A stretch of 8,379 nucleotides of DNA, from the NCBI GenBank assembly GCA_003218815.1, contig QHON01000179.1, positions 1 to 8,379 on the forward strand. Reading direction: 5' to 3'. Position 1 is the first letter of the stretch, and every line of letters starts with the position of its first letter. The translations under genes and the position numbers were made by a program. Below the pieces are notes generated by a model. The model worked only from the letters and a program-made list of their open reading frames with translations, searched no databases and was not told the origin of the DNA. Positions 1-5,193 of this stretch are shown here, in pieces. This DNA comes from Verrucomicrobiota bacterium (GTDB lineage Bacteria > Verrucomicrobiota > Verrucomicrobiia > Chthoniobacterales > UBA10450).

Positions 1-855
1 ACACGTTTCTCGGCGATACTGACGTTTACGACCGGCGCCAAATCGCGTGTTGGCTTTCATACTTTTTTTGGCGACGGACCGTACCGTGGCGACTTAATGA
101 CGCATCGGCTTTTATACAACCCTCATCTTCATACAAGTCAGATGTTCGAAGCTATGGTTGAAGCATTGACTCGTGATCCGACGGTGCTTCCCACGTTCGA
201 CTTTATCCCTTCTGCAAACCAGCCACTCGCAAGATTTCGGCCCTCGCCGTCCGAAGTTGCTGAAATCAATACTCTGCTACGGCGCGAAAATCCTCGTATC
301 GGTTCTGCGCCACTCATCCTGCTCAACCCGAACGCGAGCGACTTGCTGCCGCTGAGGCGGTGGCCGCCTCTGCGCTATGTCGAACTTGCGCGGCGGCTGC
401 TCGAACGTTACCCGGAGTCGTTCGTTGTGTTTACCGGTGCACCGGCCGAAGCCGCTCCCAATAACCAGCTTGCGGACGAGGTCGGCTCGGATCGCGTCGT
501 TCGGCTTGCCGGAAAAACGACTTTGCGGCAATTACTCGTGCTTTACACCCGCAGTGAGATTTTGGTGACGAATGACAGTGGCCCAGCTCATTTTGCCTCG
601 ATGACGCCGATTCGCGTCGTCGCGTTGTTCGGGCCGGAGACACCGGCGCTATTTGCCGCACGATCGCCAAACGCGACCGCCCTGTGGGCCGGCATCGCCT
701 GCAGTCCGTGCGTGAACGCCTACAACAACCGGCAATCGGTCTGCCGCAACAATCTTTGCATGCAAGCAATCACAGTTGATGATGTTTTTAGCGAAGTTAC
801 ACGCATTTACGATTCTCTTAAGAAAACCACATCCGGAAACCAGTTTGCCGAATGA
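1..855 (+). CDS. Glycosyltransferase family 9 (heptosyltransferase-like), 5' end outside the window
   Basis: This GT-B fold glycosyltransferase probably transfers a heptose or other sugar from a nucleotide donor to a lipid-linked acceptor (LPS core or similar glycan) at the cytoplasmic face. The frame is open from base 1, so the gene starts upstream. The ATG at 97 lies inside the domain, because the codons before it read as a typical GT9 N-domain stretch (TTGAKSRVGF, then an H-x-S-Q-M-F helix start). In the visible 284 residues the C-terminal donor-binding half is intact: NPNAS near residue 110, FTGAP near 142, LAGKTTLRQL near 170, the hallmark NDSGPAHFAS at 191-200, and FGPETP. A Cys-rich segment CSPC...C...CMQAI follows, a pattern I know from heptosyltransferase-type GT9 proteins. 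The stop overlaps the next start (ATGA), indicating translational coupling. The family is clear; the sugar and acceptor are not. Confidence 0.9.
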   Translation, partial: TRFSAILTFTTGAKSRVGFHTFFGDGPYRGDLMTHRLLYNPHLHTSQMFEAMVEALTRDPTVLPTFDFIPSANQPLARFRPSPSEVAEINTLLRRENPRIGSAPLILLNPNASDLLPLRRWPPLRYVELARRLLERYPESFVVFTGAPAEAAPNNQLADEVGSDRVVRLAGKTTLRQLLVLYTRSEILVTNDSGPAHFASMTPIRVVALFGPETPALFAARSPNATALWAGIACSPCVNAYNNRQSVCRNNLCMQAITVDDVFSEVTRIYDSLKKTTSGNQFAE

Positions 856-2366
856 TGGATGTGCGAACTCATAGGTCGCGCCAATTTCGCTTCGCCGCGC
901 TTGGGATAGTCCTCCTCACCGTTGCAATTCGCCTTCCTTCTCTTTTGCATCCCCAGCCAATTGACAGCGAGGCAATGTATTCGGTGGTGGCGAACGAAAT
1001 AGTTGACGGCGGGCGACCCTACGCTGACGCAGTAGAGCGCAAGCCGCCACTCCTCTTCTGGACCTACGCCGCAATATTCAAAGTAGCGGGCAAGTTCAAT
1101 TGGAAAGCACTTCATATGGTCGCACTAGTATGGACGATAGGCTCGATGGCGGGCCTCTATGTGATCGGCCGCGACTTGTTTGATCGCAACACCGGTTTGA
1201 TTGCCGCGCTTTTCTACAGTGTTTTCCAACCCTGGTGGACGTGGAAGACCCTGGCATTCGATGCCGAGATGCTGATGAATCTCCCTATTATCTGGGCCTG
1301 GGCAATCGCGTTTGGCCGCAGTTCGTCGCGACTGGGACCCGAACTCTTTCCAGCAGGTGCGCTGCTGGGCGCGGCTTTCCTGCTCAAACAACCGGCCGCA
1401 ATAGCAGCAGTTCCGCTCGGCATTTATCTACTTCTCCCGAGCTATCGAGCTAGCCGCAGTTTGACGCGAACGAATTCGGTCATTCAGGCAACTATATTCA
1501 CGGTAGGATTTTTCGCAGCCCTCGGTGTTGCGACGATTGTCCTTTGGAAACAAGGCATTCTCCATGACGCGTTTTACTGGACAATTGCCGATCACGACAT
1601 TCCGCATGTGTTTTGGCAGAAAGGAATCGTGAATACGCTGACTTTCGTTGCGGCCTGTTTGCCTTTGGTGATCGGGGCCACAATGGCGTGCCGGGATAAG
1701 GATGAAATTTGGGCCGGGAAGACAGCGGAACGAACAGCCCTTCTAGGATTGCTCCTTGCCTCAGTAATCGGCGCTGCAGCAGGTGCTCGCTTTTACCCTC
1801 ATTACTATGTCCAATTGATTCCTTCGCTCGCACTGCTCGCAGCGCCTTACTATGCGCGGTTGTGGTCGCGTACGATCCAGCCGCCCTATTGGCTACTGCG
1901 ACCCAAGATCACCTACGCGTGGCTGGTTCTCACGGTTATTCTCTTCTCGATCCTGCACTGGACGGGCCTGGCTTCACGACGCGTCCCATCTCAGGCGGGA
2001 CAATACCTGTTTACTCATTCGTCCCCTGCCGACAGGATTTTCGTTTGGGGTCAAAGTTCGGAAATCTATCTAGACGCTCGCAGACGTCCTGCCTGCCGCT
2101 ACATCACAACCTTCCCGCTCACGGGTTATATTTTCGGTGGACCGATCCCCGGTTTCGATACGCGCAGCCGGATCTTGCCCGGCGCCTGGGCTACGCTTGA
2201 ACAAGATTTTGCCAGGCATTCGCCGACCTACATTGTTGATGTTCAACCCGACCCGAAAAGTGCGCAATATGCGGTGAAGAACTTTCCGATTCTGGCCAAA
2301 ATTTTGACGGAACGATACCAGCCGGTGGCGCAAACGGCCGAAGGCGTGATTTATCGGATGCGCTAG
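852..2366 (+). CDS. PMT/ArnT-like polytopic membrane glycosyltransferase
   Basis: This is an integral inner-membrane GT-C fold transferase, which in this family uses a polyprenyl-phosphate sugar and acts on the periplasmic face. After a first membrane helix (about 13-31), the first periplasmic loop carries the acidic motif IDSEAMY (D38, E40), followed by GGRPYADAVERKPPLLFW (53-70). This is the usual catalytic-loop arrangement of PMT_2 and ArnT relatives. Around ten hydrophobic segments follow, with LLKQP at 177-181 and a GARFYPHYYVQLIPSLALLAA helix (311-331) typical of the family. The last ~120 residues form a soluble periplasmic tail with RIFVWGQSSEIY (395-406) and an ACRY motif. The length of 504 is normal. 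The start overlaps the upstream stop by 4 bases; a second ATG directly follows, so either Met may be used. No clear Shine-Dalgarno is seen. It is probably in one operon with the GT9 gene. The acceptor (lipid A, glycan or protein) is unknown. Confidence 0.88.
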   Translation: MMDVRTHRSRQFRFAALGIVLLTVAIRLPSLLHPQPIDSEAMYSVVANEIVDGGRPYADAVERKPPLLFWTYAAIFKVAGKFNWKALHMVALVWTIGSMAGLYVIGRDLFDRNTGLIAALFYSVFQPWWTWKTLAFDAEMLMNLPIIWAWAIAFGRSSSRLGPELFPAGALLGAAFLLKQPAAIAAVPLGIYLLLPSYRASRSLTRTNSVIQATIFTVGFFAALGVATIVLWKQGILHDAFYWTIADHDIPHVFWQKGIVNTLTFVAACLPLVIGATMACRDKDEIWAGKTAERTALLGLLLASVIGAAAGARFYPHYYVQLIPSLALLAAPYYARLWSRTIQPPYWLLRPKITYAWLVLTVILFSILHWTGLASRRVPSQAGQYLFTHSSPADRIFVWGQSSEIYLDARRRPACRYITTFPLTGYIFGGPIPGFDTRSRILPGAWATLEQDFARHSPTYIVDVQPDPKSAQYAVKNFPILAKILTERYQPVAQTAEGVIYRMR

Positions 2367-2397
2367 GTTTGGCCAGTTCCCACATGGCGACCCTAAC

Positions 2398-2482
2398 CGA
2401 TTCGCGCAGAATTATACAGTTCTAGCGTCCGAAACTCTCCGAAAAGTCTCACACGCATAAGAGGCAATGGAAAGGATAGAAA
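2398..2482 (+). repeat. Intergenic repeat, copy A
   Basis: Copy A of a dispersed repeat. Bases 2398-2444 match 3931-3977 at 39 of 47 positions by eye. Bases 2455-2482 match 3991-4018 at 24 of 28, including the exact 16-mer taagaggcaatggaaa (2458-2473). It contains two tccgaa hexamers exactly 10 bases apart (2428 and 2438). The 11-mer gcgaccctaac directly precedes it (2387-2397) and recurs inside the arms of the inverted repeat at 3482-3828. It lies 32 bases after the PMT-like gene and about 156 before the TonB-like gene. Confidence 0.75.
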
Positions 2483-2527
2483 CCGCCGTAGTGTCATTGC
2501 ACATGGTTACACATTCCGACTGCGACA

Positions 2528-2556
2528 TTGATCGTCGCGTGGAAAATAGCTAAATT
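2528..2556 (+). promoter_or_regulatory. Possible sigma70-type promoter for the TonB-like gene
   Basis: TTGATC (2528-2533) and TAAATT (2551-2556) are separated by 17 bases. Each hexamer matches 4 of 6 consensus positions. This would give a leader of roughly 75 bases before the ATG at 2639. The 272-base spacer 2367-2638 holds nothing else I recognise besides repeat copy A. Such matches arise by chance, so this is only a candidate. Confidence 0.3.
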
Positions 2557-2638
2557 AGTAGAGAGGCGATCGTAGGGGGGACGATTTCCGCTTCGACGTT
2601 GCGAATTCCCTTTCCTCCTCTAATTTCGAAGTTGGCGT

Positions 2639-3475
2639 ATGCCGCGCCCGAAATCCACAATCTCTGCCGTCACGCCGAAAATCATCTTGGTGCTTGCCTT
2701 TCTGTGCTTGATGATTCCGGCGATTTTCGGGCTGTTCGGTAGTTACAGGGCGGATGCGCTGCGTGCCGATGTAGCGAATGCGAATGCGGCCCGGGATGCG
2801 GCTGAGCATCGGCGCATGACTCAGGAAGCGGAGCTCAAGACCCGCGAAACGGCCGTCGCGGGCGAAGAAGCGAAAATCGCGGAGGCGCAAAACAAAGCCA
2901 CAAAGGCCGGAGCAGAACTCGCGCAATCGCAGAAAGAGAAAACGGAATTGCAGACCAAGTTAGAGGCAAAGCAGAACGAGATCGCTTCCTTGCAAAAGCG
3001 GATTCAAGAAGCAGGGGCAGCAAAACCTTCGGAAAATCCTACCGTCGCATCAACACCGGAAAAGCAATCTATCTCGCCTCCTCCCCCAGAGATTAAAGCG
3101 GAGCCCGTCGAAGAAAGAGCGCCTCCGCCGCAACAACCGAAGCGCCGGAAAACGTCGCCAGCCGAGGCACCGGAGGTCGGAGCTAGCGCAGCCACGATTT
3201 CGTTTTCTTCGGCGAAAGCCCTTGCAACTTTCGCACCCCTCCCCAAGTATCCGCTCAAGGTACGTTCGGATGGCGTTACGGGCAGTGGAGTTTGCGTTGT
3301 GTCAGTTGATCAGGCGAGCGGCCGTGTAACTGGAGCTTCAATGGAGCAAAGCACTGGAGACTCAACCTTGGATAAATCCGCGGTCAGGGCGTTTCGAAAG
3401 TGGCGATTTAAACCTGGAACAGTCTCGAAGGTTAGAATTCCTATCGAATTTACCATGACTGGTGCCTCGCATTAA
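2639..3475 (+). CDS. TonB-like energy transducer with coiled-coil periplasmic spacer
   Basis: This is an inner-membrane-anchored periplasmic protein of the TonB family. By family knowledge it would pass proton-motive-force energy to an outer-membrane receptor. In order it has a basic cytoplasmic start (PRPK), one membrane helix (about 14-33), an Ala/Glu/Lys/Gln-rich predicted coiled coil (about 37-126), a Pro-rich linker (127-180, with SPPPPE and APPPQQPKRR), and a TonB C-terminal domain (about 198-275). That last domain shows PLPKYPLKVR, GSGVCVVSVD, a STGDSTLDKSAVRAFRKWRFKPG block and a final IPIEFTM strand. The length of 278 is normal. No exbB, exbD or receptor gene is nearby, so it appears to be an orphan copy. 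The spacer being mostly coiled coil rather than only a Pro-rich rod is unusual for classical TonB. I recall similar C-terminal domains in several copies in soil Verrucomicrobiota (unchecked). The start is the only well-placed ATG before the helix; no strong Shine-Dalgarno is seen. Confidence 0.8.
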   Translation: MPRPKSTISAVTPKIILVLAFLCLMIPAIFGLFGSYRADALRADVANANAARDAAEHRRMTQEAELKTRETAVAGEEAKIAEAQNKATKAGAELAQSQKEKTELQTKLEAKQNEIASLQKRIQEAGAAKPSENPTVASTPEKQSISPPPPEIKAEPVEERAPPPQQPKRRKTSPAEAPEVGASAATISFSSAKALATFAPLPKYPLKVRSDGVTGSGVCVVSVDQASGRVTGASMEQSTGDSTLDKSAVRAFRKWRFKPGTVSKVRIPIEFTMTGASH

Positions 3476-3550
3476 GCTTAGCCGTTAGGGTCGCAGCCCG
3501 ACCGCCTTGCTCGCTGCTGGCATACAACGCAACTTTACGGCGTATGAACC

Positions 3551-3567
3551 GCGCGAAAGATTCGCGC
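3551..3567. other. Perfect 7-bp hairpin
   Basis: gcgcgaa, loop aga, ttcgcgc: a perfect 7-bp stem 75 bases after the TonB-like stop. No T-run follows on either strand, so it is not a standard intrinsic terminator. It may stabilise the 3' end of the mRNA. Confidence 0.4.
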
Positions 3568-3615
3568 ATTCAAACGGGAATCAGAACAAATCCGCTGGTT
3601 TCAGTGGCAATCCCG

Positions 3616-3667
3616 GTGTCCGAATTTGTCCGAAGACTTAGCGTGAGAGATAACAGAAATGACGGAA
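3616..3667 (+). repeat. Intergenic repeat, copy B (degenerate)
   Basis: This copy shares the exact 19-mer gtgtccgaatttgtccgaa with copy C (3616-3634 versus 3958-3976). It also shares gaaatgacggaa (3656-3667 versus 4006-4017), with a shorter interval of 21 bases against 29. The paired tccgaa hexamers (3619, 3629) keep the 10-base period seen in the other copies. The gcgcagaatt portion found in A and C is absent or unrecognisable. It lies inside the inverted-repeat block. Confidence 0.6.
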
Positions 3668-3732
3668 TTAACCTAAGGTAACTGGCTGGGTGGCTACGTA
3701 CGCTGCGCATTAAAAATTTCCGGCTGTCGGCG

Positions 3733-3783
3733 CTCGGGTACAACCCGAGACCGAAGCCACCGACTGACTTCCAGGTCTTTTTT
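3733..3783 (+). terminator. Tandem hairpins ending in a T-run, terminator-like
   Basis: A perfect 7-bp hairpin (ctcgggt, loop aca, acccgag; 3733-3749) abuts and shares two bases with a second stem. The second stem is agacc-gaag (3748-3756) pairing with cttc-ca-ggtct (3768-3778), that is 9 pairs with a 2-base bulge and an 11-base loop. The T-run 3778-3783 follows directly. On the plus strand this resembles a rho-independent terminator, but it is about 270 bases beyond the TonB-like stop. Either the mRNA has a long 3' leader-like tail or a separate short transcript ends here. Confidence 0.35.
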
Positions 3784-3930
3784 GTTCGCCCCGTGTCATC
3801 TAACAAAATGAGGAAGCGACCCTAACGGGATTCGAAACCGATTTCAATATTTCGCGACTTTGCGCGATTCCGTCACAAACATGCGCGAGGCTGCGTGTTA
3901 GAGGGGGAAATGCAAATCAGAGAGTTTGCA

Positions 3931-4018
3931 CGAATCGCGCAGAATTACGCAGTTCGAGTGTCCGAATTTGTCCGAAATCCCTTGCCTAGCGCGTAAGAGG
4001 CAATGGAAATGACGGAAA
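3931..4018 (+). repeat. Intergenic repeat, copy C
   Basis: This is the fullest copy alongside A: cgaatcgcgcagaatta at the start, paired tccgaa hexamers at 3961 and 3971, then the exact 16-mer taagaggcaatggaaa (3994-4009) and gaaatgacggaa. It ends 84 bases before the small secreted-protein gene. The gene-free stretch 3476-4102 is made up of this copy, the inverted-repeat block and about 100 bases in between (3829-3930) in which I see no further feature. No convincing promoter could be read upstream of 4103. Confidence 0.75.
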
Positions 4019-4102
4019 TTCCCATCTCGCGCGCGTGTGTGTAATTGTGTGACAATCGATTCGGGAGGGTAGTCGACCACGGCTGCTCTCTCGTCAGGCC
4101 AG

Positions 4103-4372
4103 ATGAATCTTCACAGACGAATCCTCCTTACTGTTCTTGTTCTGTGCAGTGGTGTTGCGCTTGCCGCGTCGCCGTTAGCGCAAGCTCAAGATGCGCCCTC
4201 GAGGACTCTCCAGGAACCTTCAAAGACGGCGGAGGCAACACCAATACCGAGCCCGGAAAAGCTAGCGTCAAAACCAAGCCTGGAAATTTCAGCTAGGACA
4301 CCAGCTCAAAAACCCGCTCCGGCCGAGAAGCAGACGCCCGGTGCAATGTCGCTTGGTTATCGTATATTTTAG
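4103..4372 (+). CDS. Small secreted Pro/Lys-rich protein, function unknown
   Basis: I do not recognise this 89-residue protein. It has a textbook signal peptide: NLHRR basic start, hydrophobic core ILLTVLVLCSGVALAA, and a likely cleavage after AQA (residue 28). The Cys at 15 is not in a proper lipobox. The mature part (about 60 residues) is low-complexity, rich in Pro, Lys, Glu, Ser and Ala (PIPSPEKLASKP, AQKPAPAEKQTPG), and ends abruptly in AMSLGYRIF. It is probably exported and disordered. The gene ends 2 bases before the GTG start of the bicupin, which suggests translational coupling. It may be a genuine short protein or the front of a longer periplasmic gene truncated by rearrangement; the sudden hydrophobic end allows the second reading. 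No clear Shine-Dalgarno precedes the ATG. Confidence 0.55.
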   Translation: MNLHRRILLTVLVLCSGVALAASPLAQAQDAPSRTLQEPSKTAEATPIPSPEKLASKPSLEISARTPAQKPAPAEKQTPGAMSLGYRIF

Positions 4373-4374
4373 AT

Positions 4375-5187
4375 GTGAGGAACAAGATCAACTCAAAAGA
4401 GCGTCTTACGAGTCGGATCATTCCATTGACTATTCCGCTCGATCCCGACGAGCAAACCGGCTGGAAGCCATATCATCAGTTTCGCGGAACCGCGGACAAC
4501 GCAGACGACTTTTCGTGTCATGTCTCAGTGCTGGTTCAAGGGCATTGTCCGCATCCTCCCCACACCCATCCAGAGGAAGAGATTTTGCTAATGCTCGCGG
4601 GCGAAGCGAACCTCATCCTGCCGCAGATGCCTTCCTCTGATGGAAACCAGGAGTTACCATTGCGGCGTGGACAATTCGTCTATTATCCGTCCCACTTCCC
4701 CCATACTCTCCGGGCCGTTAGCCCGAAACCAGCCAACTATCTAATGTTTAAATGGCTCGCCCACTCTGGCGTCCGAAATGGCCAGCTCGGTTTCGGATGT
4801 TTCGATGCTCTGAAGCCCCGCAACGAAGGTGCCGCCGAGCACGAGTTACCGCTCTTGTTCGAAGGACCCACCGGAGGTATGCGGAAATTGCACTCGCACG
4901 CCACAACTCTGCCCCCCAGCGCCGGGCATGCATCGCATGCCCATGCATACGAGGCCGCCATCGTCCTTCTCGAAGGAGAGCTCGAAACTCTGGGACGGCG
5001 GGTGGGAGCGCACAGTATCATTTTCTACGCCGGCGGAGATCCTCACAGCATACACAACCCCGGGGACGTAACTGCCCGCTACGTGGTCTTCGAATTCCAC
5101 GGCGGAAAGGCCGAATCTTTTTATCGCAAAATCACTGACCTCCAACGCTGGAAAGGTAAATTGAAAGGGATTCTCCACCTCTCCTAA
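4375..5187 (+). CDS. Bicupin protein (two metal-binding cupin domains)
   Basis: This is a 270-residue cytoplasmic protein with two cupin barrels. The first has HPPHTHPEEEILLMLAG (metal ligands H63, H65 and E69, then G76) and a second motif GQFVYYPSHFPH (H107 or H110). The second has SHAHAYEAAIVLLEG (H188, H190, E193) and DPHSIHNPG (H224, fitting the HxxxN pattern with N228). Both barrels therefore keep the His-x-His...Glu...His metal set and could both be active. The family covers dioxygenases, sugar isomerases and epimerases, and binding proteins, so the reaction is open. The start is GTG at 4375: the frame is closed upstream at 4294, and no other ATG, GTG or TTG lies between, while the next ATG is inside barrel one. 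A TTG at about 4426 is a weaker alternative. It lies 6 bases before the GT-radical SAM fusion, so the two are probably co-expressed. Confidence 0.85.
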   Translation: MRNKINSKERLTSRIIPLTIPLDPDEQTGWKPYHQFRGTADNADDFSCHVSVLVQGHCPHPPHTHPEEEILLMLAGEANLILPQMPSSDGNQELPLRRGQFVYYPSHFPHTLRAVSPKPANYLMFKWLAHSGVRNGQLGFGCFDALKPRNEGAAEHELPLLFEGPTGGMRKLHSHATTLPPSAGHASHAHAYEAAIVLLEGELETLGRRVGAHSIIFYAGGDPHSIHNPGDVTARYVVFEFHGGKAESFYRKITDLQRWKGKLKGILHLS

Positions 5188-5193
5188 AGCGAC

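Larger units (their letters stand above)
3482..3828. repeat. 347-bp block bounded by 13-bp perfect inverted repeats (MITE-like)
   Basis: Left arm ccgttagggtcgc (3482-3494) is the exact reverse complement of right arm gcgaccctaacgg (3816-3828). The block starts 6 bases after the TonB-like stop codon. It contains two perfect 7-bp hairpins, repeat copy B and a terminator-like structure, but no gene I accept. An 11-base version of the right arm also sits beside repeat copy A (2387-2397), so the arm sequence is itself repetitive. I see no clear target-site duplication and no transposase. It could be a small non-autonomous element or two unrelated insertions of one repeat in opposite orientation. 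Confidence 0.45.

Noticed and set aside
97..99. ATG at 97 as the start of the GT9 gene
   Set aside because: The frame is open to base 1, and the preceding 32 codons fit the GT9 N-terminal domain, so the gene begins before the window.
1709..2200. 163-residue plus-strand reading frame in another phase
   Set aside because: It lies wholly inside the PMT-like gene, is Arg/Ser-rich as expected of an out-of-phase reading, and has no motif.
2361..2427. cgctag...ctagcg inverted pair as a terminator of the first operon
   Set aside because: A 6-bp stem with a 55-base loop and no T-run is not credible; no terminator could be recognised after 2366.
2555..2926. 123-residue minus-strand reading frame
   Set aside because: Antisense to the promoter region and N-terminal half of the TonB-like gene; composition is Arg/Phe-rich with no domain.
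3570..3806. 78-residue minus-strand reading frame in the gene-free block
   Set aside because: It runs antisense through repeat copy B and both strands of the hairpins, has no Shine-Dalgarno and no recognisable domain; it is better explained as an accident of the repeat.
2387..4018. CRISPR array
   Set aside because: The three repeat copies are unevenly spaced (over 1 kb and about 0.3 kb apart), diverged, and not separated by uniform spacers.
4045..4296. 83-residue plus-strand frame overlapping the small secreted protein
   Set aside because: The overlapping frame from 4103 has a proper signal peptide, while this one is Cys/Ser-rich noise and begins in repeat-flanking sequence.
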